Of a stretch of 28,958 nucleotides of DNA, positions 14,610 through 22,020 are shown in pieces; within the stretch, counting starts at the first letter, position 1; each line of letters opens with the position of its first letter. Under the pieces are notes generated by a model that saw nothing but the letters and a program-made list of their open reading frames with translations, was not told where the DNA came from and ran no database searches. The position numbers were made by a program, and so were the translations under genes. Source of the DNA: a virus; IMG/VR virus record IMGVR_UViG_3300008117_000622, positions 1 to 28,958 of that record; one strand, given 5' to 3'.

Positions 14610-14999
14610 TTATAAATTTAAAAAAAGATTATAATATTTACTGTTGACTTGCAATTTATTTATTAAATCTACTTCAATACTAACTTTTGTATCTTGTTTA
14701 GTAGCTTTAACATTTGTTTTACTAATTATGCTATCGTCAATCATCCATTTTAAGCCATCTTTTACTGATGTTTCAATCATTGTTAGATTAGATTGAGTTT
14801 CATAGCCAGCAACACGATTAAAAGCATTGGTAAAATGCCCTCTTCTTAATGTTGGCTCGCTTACTTTATCGCTTCTTCTTTCACAAAAAACAGACATATA
14901 AAGGGCAGTGTCTAGGCTGTCGGTTTTGGCAATATCGCCGTTTTCAATATCTAGATCCCAATAATCTTTTTTTTGTGTGAGGTTAAAATCTATTGCCAT
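14610..14999 (-). CDS. Baseplate protein, Mu gp46-like (GP46 family)
   Basis: The 129-aa protein has the W-D-L-D-I-E-N-G-D start, ALYMSVFCERRSD and the RRGHFTNAF segment in place of the family's RRGWWGD, then a C-terminal beta strand pair. This is the Mu gp46 / gp25-like wedge protein. It abuts baseplate J with no gap. Upstream, where the spike gene normally lies in the same direction, the spike gene is present but inverted; the two genes start back to back, about 64 bp apart, and the spike promoter's -35 overlaps this gene's start codon. Confidence 0.82.
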   Translation of the reverse strand: MAIDFNLTQKKDYWDLDIENGDIAKTDSLDTALYMSVFCERRSDKVSEPTLRRGHFTNAFNRVAGYETQSNLTMIETSVKDGLKWMIDDSIISKTNVKATKQDTKVSIEVDLINKLQVNSKYYNLFLNL

Positions 15000-15021
15000 T
15001 TTTATTTTAAAAGTTTATACT
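14993..15021 (+). promoter_or_regulatory. Sigma70-like promoter for the inverted spike gene
   Basis: TTGCCA (14993-14998, five of six to -35), 17-bp spacer and TATACT (15016-15021, five of six to -10) point toward the spike gene, giving a leader of roughly 36 nt. A dyad CTATT-AA-AATAG (15038-15049) lies in the leader and could be an operator. On the other strand only weak promoter-like boxes are seen. Confidence 0.6.
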
Positions 15022-15063
15022 ACTAAGATAAAATATTCTATTAAAATAGCATTAACAAAAACT

Positions 15064-15543
15064 ATGATTATTAAAGGCTATATCACAAAAACTGATGGCA
15101 CTTATGCTACGGTTGTTTCAATGTATAACGAAGTCTACGACGATGTATTGTTGCTATATCCTTACGGCTCACAATCAAAAGTTAAGCCGACAGATACGGC
15201 ACTTGTTTTATTGTTCGGTTGCAATGGCAGTAAAACAAATTTATTTGGCATACCTTACGAAGTGGCTACACAATCAATTCTCGAAGATGGTGATAGCGAA
15301 GTAAAAAATAGAGTTTCTAACAACGGCTTCAAAGCAGGAAGTAGCAAAAATACTATTGTAGGCGATACTGACTGCGACAAATCTTTTAATGCTTTATCTT
15401 ACAAAGTAAATAATATTAAAGTTGTTGGCAGTCAACAAGCAACAATTAACAATCCTGCTGGCGGAACAATAGTAGATGCAGAATCAAGAACTGCAATTGC
15501 AAGTATCATTACAGCTTTAAAAAATCACGGATTAATTGCTTAA
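15064..15543 (+). CDS. Baseplate spike/puncturing protein, Mu gp45-like, on the opposite strand
   Basis: The protein is 159 aa from the ATG at 15064. It has an N-terminal OB-fold-like part (GYITKTDGTYATVVSM, LLLYPYGSQSKVKPTDTALV, LLFGCNGSKTNLFGIPYE), a polar shaft (DGDSEVKNRVSNNGFKAG) and a C-terminus GGTIVDAESRTAIASII followed by LKNHGLIA that is typical of small V/gp45-type spikes. Position between gp44-like and gp46-like genes is exactly that of Mu gp45. Every flanking late gene is leftward, but this one is rightward, with its own promoter-like sequence and no clear ribosome site. Its stop overlaps the stop of the gp44-like gene. A longer frame from 14977 would run through the promoter and is unlikely. 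Confidence 0.85.
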   Translation: MIIKGYITKTDGTYATVVSMYNEVYDDVLLLYPYGSQSKVKPTDTALVLLFGCNGSKTNLFGIPYEVATQSILEDGDSEVKNRVSNNGFKAGSSKNTIVGDTDCDKSFNALSYKVNNIKVVGSQQATINNPAGGTIVDAESRTAIASIITALKNHGLIA

Positions 15544-16616
15544 TAAACAATCAAGTCGTCGGCAAAACTATTACCTCTATTATTTATTTTGCCTACACTA
15601 AACGAACCTTGCTCTACAATATCAAGATTAGTAAATGAACCTTGTAAGTTTTGATTAAATGTAACACCTTGTATTAAAAAAGTTCCCTGCACTTCCATAT
15701 CATAATCAATTATATCAACAAGAGTATTCGGTTGCCACAATGTATTATTGCTAGAATAAAAGCCAAGAGTAGTGCAAGTGTATCTTGAACCCTTGGCTCT
15801 TCTAACTTGTATATTCCACTCGGCTAGGGCTTTTAATGATTTGCTTTCGCTTGCAGTATCCATTGTAAGTATTTTTCTTCTTGTTGTTCTAATTTGTGGG
15901 TCAGTTGCCTTGCCTTTTTGTGAAATACCTATCTTGCTGTGAGTTTTATTATTGCCTTGTGAATACACCTCAACAACATTAAACCTGTCTATTGTTGTTA
16001 ATTTTAACCTTGATGATAAAATGTTTGTGTCGGCTGTATAATTGTTAATTAACATATTTTTAACAACATCATTATCTTCACGAATAATGGTAAGATTGCC
16101 GTTTTTATCTATTTTAAGCAATACTTGTAATTTTTTGGCATACTTATCTAAAAAATCAAAAATAGACTGCCCCTGCTCCGTCTTTATCGTTTCGTTTGCT
16201 TCTAAATTTAAGATACCAACTTTATTAATTACTTCTATTGAGAAGCCGTTATCTTTTAAAACAAGATTAATAAGTCTTTCAAAATTTCTTTGATTATAAG
16301 ATTTTTGTATAATGTCTGAGTCAATTATATCACCGCCAACATCTCGCCCTGATGCTGTTTTAGAATGTGAGCTTGGCGAAACTTCTTTGTCTAGCTCTTC
16401 AATAAAGCCAGTTATTAGCAATGTTTTATCAATAAAAACCTTTGCTTTTTGACCTAGCTTAATATCGTTAATAATCTTGCCTTGTTTGTTTTCTTTTACC
16501 GTTGTTGTAAATGAAAAAGAAGAGGAGAAGTTTTCTATTGCTGAATTAACGGCAATATCTGTAAAGCCTTCATATCTAACTCCGTCAACTTCAAGATAAA
16601 TATTATTGTTAAACAT
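15540..16616 (-). CDS. Baseplate hub protein, Mu gp44/P-like (gpD-type)
   Basis: The 358-aa protein fits the Mu gpP / late-control-D hub family: a beta-rich N-terminus (IYLEVDGVRYEGFTDIAVN, SSSFSFTTTV), TLLITGFIEELDKEV, SGRDVGGDIIDSD (the conserved GRD..D..D core), a LysM-like middle (GQSIFDFLDKYAKKLQVLL), DRFNVVEVYSQG and a C-terminal VDIIDYDMEVQGTFLIQGV. It forms the hub that holds the spike. It overlaps the gp43-like gene by 8 nt, and its stop codon overlaps the stop of the inverted spike gene. Confidence 0.88.
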   Translation of the reverse strand: MFNNNIYLEVDGVRYEGFTDIAVNSAIENFSSSFSFTTTVKENKQGKIINDIKLGQKAKVFIDKTLLITGFIEELDKEVSPSSHSKTASGRDVGGDIIDSDIIQKSYNQRNFERLINLVLKDNGFSIEVINKVGILNLEANETIKTEQGQSIFDFLDKYAKKLQVLLKIDKNGNLTIIREDNDVVKNMLINNYTADTNILSSRLKLTTIDRFNVVEVYSQGNNKTHSKIGISQKGKATDPQIRTTRRKILTMDTASESKSLKALAEWNIQVRRAKGSRYTCTTLGFYSSNNTLWQPNTLVDIIDYDMEVQGTFLIQGVTFNQNLQGSFTNLDIVEQGSFSVGKINNRGNSFADDLIVY

Positions 16617-17802
16617 TTGTTAAAATCTTTATGTTGCCTTGTATTTGCGAAGTATCGCCAAAATTATTTAACAATCTTATTGTTTCTTTTAATTCTAGCG
16701 AACCATATAATTTAAAAATAAGATTGTTTAAACTAATCGGATTAATAATATTATAACTAGCAACATTCGGCAAGCTAATTGCTAACTCAGAAAATATATT
16801 AGTAGCTTCAATTTTCATTTGTAGTAAAGCATCTCTTAAATTTTTATCAATAGTATCTGGCAATTGGTTAAAACCATTTTCTAAATCGGCAATTACTTGG
16901 TTTAATTCTTGTAAATTATTATATTCTATATTAACCGAGGCATCGTAGGCAGTGGCCAGCACAGCAACATTAACAAAATTATTTAATTGATCTTGATTTG
17001 TTTTAATATCTTTTTGAATTTGTGAGTTACCTACAATAGCTTGATCGCTTTCATTAAAGCCGAATAGTTTTTTAGTTGTATTAAATAAATCTTTTGAGTT
17101 TTTAAAGGCAACCCCTAGATTATCAAAAGCAGTTCGTAAGTTTGAGGCTAAAACTGCTGGAGCCTGCACTAGTTTATTAGCACTATTAACAATTTGGTTT
17201 AATGATGTTATTGCATCGGCGAAGCTATCGCCAGCACCTTGAATTTGTTTAGCAATATTGTTTATTTTGTTTGCAGTTCTTTTTAATGTTTTAACTCCTG
17301 AATCAAATTTTGCCTTGGCATTTTTTACCGACTTCCAGCCATTATCAAAAGCTTTTTCATTATCGCCAAGAATGTCTGATTTTAATTGTGCTAAAAAACC
17401 TTTGGTGGCAGTTATTTTAGTAGGTAAAACATTTTGAGAAGCTACTTCAAAATTTATTGTAAATTTAGTTATACCTAATTCTTTAACACTCTCGGCGAAT
17501 GTATAGCCAACCACGACAACTTCTAAGTCGCCAAAAGAAGGGTGAACTAATGTGCCAACTCCTGCTTTGTCTAATTCTTTAATTAAATCGTCTCTTTCAC
17601 TATAACTTACATTATCATCGGTATAAACATTTAATGTAAATTTTTTTTCAAGACCGCCTAGATCCTCAACATATCTTTCGGTTTTGTTTGGGTATTCGTG
17701 GGTTTGTGTTTTTCTACCACCGCTTCCACTTGATTCTTGATAAAAGAAAAAAGCATCTCGAAATTGTCCGTCTGGTAATCTTGCTGTATTAAATATCGTC
17801 AT
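16609..17802 (-). CDS. Mu gp43/N-like protein with DNA_circ_N domain
   Basis: The 397-aa protein opens with the DNA-circulation N-terminal pattern: LPDGQFRDAFFFYQESSGSG, GRKTQTHEYPNKTERYVEDLG, and YSERDDLIKELDKAGVGTLV followed by HPSFGDLEVVVVGY. The rest is helical with many Asn/Lys residues and is poorly conserved in general. In Mu-type tails this protein (gp43, N) links tape measure and baseplate hub. The ATG overlaps the tape-measure stop (TAATG), which places it exactly as in Mu. The family name is historical; a DNA-circularising role is not implied. Confidence 0.87.
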   Translation of the reverse strand: MTIFNTARLPDGQFRDAFFFYQESSGSGGRKTQTHEYPNKTERYVEDLGGLEKKFTLNVYTDDNVSYSERDDLIKELDKAGVGTLVHPSFGDLEVVVVGYTFAESVKELGITKFTINFEVASQNVLPTKITATKGFLAQLKSDILGDNEKAFDNGWKSVKNAKAKFDSGVKTLKRTANKINNIAKQIQGAGDSFADAITSLNQIVNSANKLVQAPAVLASNLRTAFDNLGVAFKNSKDLFNTTKKLFGFNESDQAIVGNSQIQKDIKTNQDQLNNFVNVAVLATAYDASVNIEYNNLQELNQVIADLENGFNQLPDTIDKNLRDALLQMKIEATNIFSELAISLPNVASYNIINPISLNNLIFKLYGSLELKETIRLLNNFGDTSQIQGNIKILTNV

Positions 17803-19223
17803 TAGAACCCCGCAAAAACTGAATTGACACCAACTGGTAAGAAGTTGTTAGGGCGAGGAGTAAAACCTGCACTAGAACCTTGTGGCAAGCCTTTAATATT
17901 AACATCTAATTGACCGCCTGCTGTCAATTGTTGTGGTTTATTAATTTGTGCTGGCTGGTTCATTTTTGGAGCTACCATTTCCGACAAATTATCAAGACCA
18001 ATTTTTGGTGCTACTATTTTTGACAATTTATCAAGCCCAATAAAATCTAAAACAATAGAAGTATCGGCTCTAAACTGATTAATCAATCCCATTACCATTT
18101 TTAGTTTTTCGGCAACATAATCAAAAGCACTTGCAAATGTATTTACAAGAAAATCTTTAATTATTATCAAGTCGTCTTTTAATAAAAGGAAAGTAGCAAT
18201 TAAACCAGCAACTGCAACACTTATTAAACCTATTGGACTTATAAGAAATAAAAGGGCAACGGCAAATCCTTTAACTGCAAAAACAAGAGAGGCAAAAATA
18301 ATTACAAGTGGTGGAAGTATAGCAACTAATCCAGCAACAATTAAAATAAACTTTTGTGTTTGAGGGGTTAATTGCTGGAAGTATTGAATACCTTTAATTA
18401 AAACACCTAAAAATTGAGTTGCATATGGTAATATTGCAATTCCTAATTGAATAGACAAATCTTTATAGGCAGAGCCTGCAATTCTCATTTGGTTTGCAAA
18501 ACCAGTTTGAGTTCGCAAAAAATCTCCGTGTGAGTTTGCAGTCATTTTTACAACATAACTATATCGTTGCAAGACTTTTTCTGCCTGAGTTAAATCGCTC
18601 ATTTTTTTTGCTATACCTTGTATTTTTAAAAACTGATTAAGATTTTCTTCTGTCATAACAACACCAAGTCTTTTTAAGCTCTCCGTTTCACCAGTAAAAA
18701 TACCAGCAAGGGCAGTTTGCACTTCGCTAATATTTAAGTTTTTAAATGATGCTAAATCACCAGCTAAGCCTACTAAACTTGTTGACAATGTAGATGCTTT
18801 TTCTTGTGAAAGTCCCATTGATGTTGACATATCGCCGAATAAAGCCGCCATATCAAGGGCAGTGCCTTTATCAATACCAAAGTTTTTACCTGCTAATAAT
18901 GAAAATTCTTTCACAGTTTGTGAGGCTTCACCAAATGCAACATCTACCTTGTTTATTGATTCGCTATAATCCGATGCATCTTTTATAAATTTTGTAGCAA
19001 ATAAACTTATTGGCAAAGTTGCTTTTAAAAACATATCTTTACCAAATTGCATACTTTTAGTGCCAATTTTATCCAATTTATCTTTTAATTTATCAAGAGA
19101 GTTAGCCATTGATTGTGCCACTCTTTTTGTTGTAGTTGATACAGCTTCTAAACTTGATTGTATTTTTTTTAATTGAGGAGTTATGTTATCAATTAGATCG
19201 TATATATATGAAACTTTAAACAT
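17802..19223 (-). CDS. Tail tape measure protein
   Basis: The 473-aa protein has a helical N-terminus with heptad-like repeats (LKKIQSSLEAVSTTTKRVAQ), the tape-measure core pattern SQTVKEFSLLAGKNFG, LSTSLVGLAGDLASF and TALAGIFTGETESLKRLGVV, and a strongly hydrophobic region (about 290-350) that probably helps cross the inner membrane. At roughly 1.5 angstrom per residue it would span about 70 nm, a short tail; this is an estimate. A tandem 13-residue repeat (IGLDKLSKIVAPK, IGLDNLSEMVAPK) precedes the Pro/Gly-rich C-terminus. It overlaps the frameshifted chaperone end by 8 nt. Confidence 0.9.
   Translation of the reverse strand: MFKVSYIYDLIDNITPQLKKIQSSLEAVSTTTKRVAQSMANSLDKLKDKLDKIGTKSMQFGKDMFLKATLPISLFATKFIKDASDYSESINKVDVAFGEASQTVKEFSLLAGKNFGIDKGTALDMAALFGDMSTSMGLSQEKASTLSTSLVGLAGDLASFKNLNISEVQTALAGIFTGETESLKRLGVVMTEENLNQFLKIQGIAKKMSDLTQAEKVLQRYSYVVKMTANSHGDFLRTQTGFANQMRIAGSAYKDLSIQLGIAILPYATQFLGVLIKGIQYFQQLTPQTQKFILIVAGLVAILPPLVIIFASLVFAVKGFAVALLFLISPIGLISVAVAGLIATFLLLKDDLIIIKDFLVNTFASAFDYVAEKLKMVMGLINQFRADTSIVLDFIGLDKLSKIVAPKIGLDNLSEMVAPKMNQPAQINKPQQLTAGGQLDVNIKGLPQGSSAGFTPRPNNFLPVGVNSVFAGF
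17962..18039 (-). repeat. Two tandem 39-bp units in the tape measure gene
   Basis: Units at 17962-18000 and 18001-18039 are imperfect copies encoding the two IGLDxLSxxVAPK segments. A 13-codon unit keeps the frame, so unit number could change tail length slightly. Confidence 0.75.
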
Positions 19224-19416
19224 TTTTTTCTAATTGTTTGTTGATTTTTGCGGCTTCTTTTTGAAGTCTTAATATTTTTGTTATTGGCTGTAATTCGAGC
19301 CATTCAAAACTAGCCGAGCCTTTATAAAAATATCCAAGATTACAAATTATTGATTCAATCGAAACCTTGTTGTGAGTAAAGCCTCCTATTTTAAGGTCTT
19401 CATCCACGAAACAATA
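19216..19416 (-). CDS. Tail assembly chaperone, -1 frameshift extension
   Basis: This frame lies -1 relative to the upstream chaperone frame and has no good start of its own (a GTG at 19407 is the best and lacks a ribosome site). It encodes about 66 residues beginning YCFVDEDLKIGGFTHNKVSI and containing YKGSASFEWLELQPITKILR and a Lys/Gln-rich end. Long chaperone isoforms of tail assembly proteins (lambda gpGT, P2 E+E') arise by exactly such a -1 slip and lie just before the tape measure gene. The fusion would be about 210 aa. Confidence 0.72.
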   Translation of the reverse strand, partial: YCFVDEDLKIGGFTHNKVSIESIICNLGYFYKGSASFEWLELQPITKILRLQKEAAKINKQLEKNV

Positions 19417-19847
19417 AAAAAAACCTCTAAATATTTAGCCAATAGCTCCTCAAAATCTTCATCGCTAATTTTTTCAATATCAAGAGAATTAAGAGGTTGT
19501 TTCATCTCTTCGTCTTTAAAAGCAACATTCAATAGTAAGTTTGCAAACAATTTAAAATAGCTAACAATGTCAAAATTAGGGCTTGCATATAAAATAGCCT
19601 TGATAGCCTTGGCATCCAAACCATTTTCATTTTCTATTTGTTCGCTTGCTTGTTGTTTTGATAAAGATTGTGTCATACCAAAAATAGCTTCTATAAACTT
19701 CTTTTTTAGCAACAAGGTTTTATCCTTATCTTTATAAGATGGTGCAGACAAATAGATTTTATCTAGATCAATAAAAGAATTTTTATCACCATCTTTAAAT
19801 TGAACTTTGATAGAATTTTGTAAATCAAAAATAATTTTATCTTTCAT
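19386..19847 (-). CDS. Tail assembly chaperone, short form (Mu gp41-like position)
   Basis: From the ATG at 19847 the protein is 153 aa: beta-like start (DKIIFDLQNSIKVQFKDGD), then mostly helical (KDKTLLLKKKFIEAIFGMTQ, SDEDFEELLAKYLEVFFI), ending at a TAG at 19386-19388. I prefer 19847 because it begins one base after the tube stop; an upstream codon would put 38 nt inside the tube gene. Position between tube and tape measure defines the chaperone slot of contractile tails. The T-rich slip site near its end makes a longer isoform likely. The short form should be the more abundant one. Confidence 0.78.
   Translation of the reverse strand: MKDKIIFDLQNSIKVQFKDGDKNSFIDLDKIYLSAPSYKDKDKTLLLKKKFIEAIFGMTQSLSKQQASEQIENENGLDAKAIKAILYASPNFDIVSYFKLFANLLLNVAFKDEEMKQPLNSLDIEKISDEDFEELLAKYLEVFFIVSWMKTLK
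19416..19423 (-). promoter_or_regulatory. Slippery T8 run for -1 frameshift
   Basis: On the coding strand the reading GTT-TTT-TTT-ATT contains the heptamer T-TTT-TTT (19422 to 19416), an XXXYYYZ-type site. The zero-frame stop lies about 27 nt downstream. I did not identify a firm pseudoknot by eye. Confidence 0.65.
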
Positions 19848-19848
19848 A

Positions 19849-20193
19849 CTAAATTGCAGGATCGCCTTTAAACATATACTCAACAACTTCTAGATCTTCA
19901 ATTTGTGGTAATTTTTCCATTACACAGCCTGAAAAATTTTGATTTCTAAACGAAATTGTGTTGTTGTCGCCATTATTATAAAAGCTTGTAAATAATTCGA
20001 TATTTTCAGGGGTTGCTCTTACTGGGACACTAATAATGCTAATATTAGTCGAAACATCGCTAGTAATTAATTTTGAGCCATTAACTTGGCTAAAAACATT
20101 TCTTGTAATAGAGCCAGCTTCAATTTTAACTTTACCTTCATAAGCTATCGGTGTTCCGTTAATAACTAAATTGCCTTGTTGTAATATTGCCAT
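19849..20193 (-). CDS. Tail tube protein, Mu gpM-like
   Basis: The 114-aa protein is short and beta-rich: QQGNLVINGTPIAYEGKVKI, AGSITRNVFSQVNGSKLIT, NISIISVPVRATPENIELF and a C-terminal NFSGCVMEKLPQIEDLEVVE. The pattern and length fit the Mu-type tube family (Tail_tube), and it lies right after the sheath gene as in Mu (L then M). It forms the inner tube polymerised on the tape measure. Eight bases separate its ATG from the sheath stop. Confidence 0.85.
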   Translation of the reverse strand: MAILQQGNLVINGTPIAYEGKVKIEAGSITRNVFSQVNGSKLITSDVSTNISIISVPVRATPENIELFTSFYNNGDNNTISFRNQNFSGCVMEKLPQIEDLEVVEYMFKGDPAI

Positions 20194-20201
20194 AAATTTA
20201 T

Positions 20202-21758
20202 TTATTCAAAAGTTGGAGTAAAATTAACTATAAATTCTCTTACTTGTGTTATGATATTAGCAATCGATTCTGCTGTTATCTTGCCATCAATTAAGGTTAT
20301 AACTACTGATTGATCTAATGCATCAACAAAAGCTTTTAATTCGCTATCGCCAGCTCTTAACAATACATAATTATTATTATTAGTTTTATAGCCTGATAAT
20401 GCACCATAATATTTTTTCATAAGGTTAATAAAACCTTCTTTATTTATCATAGCCCGCCCAGCTATCAATTCGCCAGTTGTTAATCGTCTACCAATTAAAT
20501 CAGCTTTTAAATTGTTAAATACATATTCTCTAATAATAGTCAATGTATCAAAATAATTGACATATTTAAAAGTTTTATCGACTTGACCTTGTGCATCAGT
20601 TTTATAAGTAGTCATTGCTTCGTTAATAATGATACTTGTATTAGAAGGGTTGTTTCTTAATAAAGTTAAACCGCTATTTGCAAGCTCATCAGCTTCAACA
20701 TCGCTAAAATCATTGCCACTTTCGATAATAGGTAAGCTATAAACAGGAGTTCCAGCATAAGGAACACCACCATAATAATTGCCACCGACTGTTTCACCAT
20801 TAGTTGCGAAACTTGAAACATTCGCACCAACTGACAATCTTAATTCTCTAATACCAGCAAAGATTGATGCAATTACAAGTGGGTTTTCAATAATAGCTCC
20901 ACCTTTTAATTTTGTTGCAGAGATTAGTTTATTAGAAATACCACAAAGTGTTTTTTGGTTTAAGCCATCTGCAAAAGTGTTTAGATTAGCATAAGTATCT
21001 ACTTTACAAAATACACCAAGTCCGTCAAGAATTTTATTATCTACATTAAATCTTGCTTCGGTAAATGTTGATAATGTAGAAGTGCCCCACTCGGCAGGAT
21101 AAACAATAGTTGTAAATCTTTTATCTACAATCGGATCGAATAATGAAGTTAAAACAGGGTTTGTTGCACCACTTGACATTGCGGTTATTGTTGCAGTTAT
21201 GCCAGCAACAGAGCCATCAATAGCAAGAGAGATTGTGTTACCTTGTGTGCCATCATTTACAGCAGTTAATGCAACTGAACCAGTAGTATTTACAGCGGTT
21301 ACAGGCGAATAAGTATTAGCAGTAATTGCAGTCTCTAATTTACCACCAATTACGGTTGCAGTATCGCCAACAGCAACAGCAATTTCGTATTTACCATTAA
21401 TTTTTGAATCAATGTAAATAGTTAATGTGCCTACTGCGGTAGCAGTGCCTGAAAAAGCAATTGAGCCAGTTGCCGCAACACCAGAAGCATTATCGGTTAA
21501 ACCAATTGCAGAAACTTTTGGCTTAATTTTAGAAACCGATAAAGTATCAATTAAAGATCTTCCAGCTTTTGCAATTTGTGATTTTGCACCGAATAAATCG
21601 TTGAATTCTTTTTTACTTAAAATACCTTCTTTAAGCTCACCGCTAGAAGCAGTGCCACTTATCATACAACCTACTAAAAGAATTGAGCGGTCGCCTGCAT
21701 CTTTTGCGGTTAATGCTGATCTAATATTAGATGTTCCTCTTGGAAATGATTGTCCCAT
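20202..21758 (-). CDS. Contractile tail sheath protein, Mu gpL-like
   Basis: The 518-aa protein has the sheath layout: N-terminal SILLVGCMISGTASSG and SKKEFNDLFGAKSQIAKAG, a protruding beta insertion (about 95-195, SIAFSGTATAVGTLTIYIDS, Thr/Ala-rich), FTTIVYPAEWG, then the conserved C-terminal half with NYFDTLTIIREYVFNNLKAD, LTTGELIAGRAMINKEGF and IITQVREFIVNFTPTFE. It wraps the tail tube and contracts. Its ATG overlaps the preceding stop (TAATG) and is preceded by AAAGG at good distance, consistent with high expression. Confidence 0.92.
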   Translation of the reverse strand: MGQSFPRGTSNIRSALTAKDAGDRSILLVGCMISGTASSGELKEGILSKKEFNDLFGAKSQIAKAGRSLIDTLSVSKIKPKVSAIGLTDNASGVAATGSIAFSGTATAVGTLTIYIDSKINGKYEIAVAVGDTATVIGGKLETAITANTYSPVTAVNTTGSVALTAVNDGTQGNTISLAIDGSVAGITATITAMSSGATNPVLTSLFDPIVDKRFTTIVYPAEWGTSTLSTFTEARFNVDNKILDGLGVFCKVDTYANLNTFADGLNQKTLCGISNKLISATKLKGGAIIENPLVIASIFAGIRELRLSVGANVSSFATNGETVGGNYYGGVPYAGTPVYSLPIIESGNDFSDVEADELANSGLTLLRNNPSNTSIIINEAMTTYKTDAQGQVDKTFKYVNYFDTLTIIREYVFNNLKADLIGRRLTTGELIAGRAMINKEGFINLMKKYYGALSGYKTNNNNYVLLRAGDSELKAFVDALDQSVVITLIDGKITAESIANIITQVREFIVNFTPTFE

Positions 21759-21949
21759 TATTTACCTTTTTTTTGAGTTGATATAACTTGATTGATAACC
21801 TCAATGCAGTTATCAATAGCAGAATCTTTTAATCTATTTCGCCAAAATAAATCTGTTGGCACTCCGTCTTCATCGTTAATTTCAATGATGGTATCTTTTA
21901 GTAATTGACCCTGTGGAGTTCTTAAATTTTGGTTTAATTTTATTTGCAT
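21758..21949 (-). CDS. DUF2635-like small protein (Mu gp38 position)
   Basis: From the ATG at 21949 the product is 63 aa: MQIKLNQNLRTPQGQLLKD, then IEINDEDGVPTDLFWRNRLK and DSAIDNCIEVI. The VPxxxFWRxRLxD pattern is that of DUF2635, which in Mu lies between the tail terminator and the sheath, the same place as here. I prefer this start to an upstream one at 22003 because the first 18 residues there do not fit the family. Its exact tail function is unknown. Confidence 0.75.
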   Translation of the reverse strand: MQIKLNQNLRTPQGQLLKDTIIEINDEDGVPTDLFWRNRLKDSAIDNCIEVINQVISTQKKGK

Positions 21950-22020
21950 AACAAAATAATTTTTAATATAGTTATATTGTTTATTTTTGTTAATTTTTTG
22001 CAAGGCAATAAACTATGATT

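Noticed and set aside
14977-15063. Longer spike protein starting at 14977
   Set aside because: The extra 29 residues overlap the gp46-like gene start and the promoter and do not fit the N-terminus of the gp45 family.
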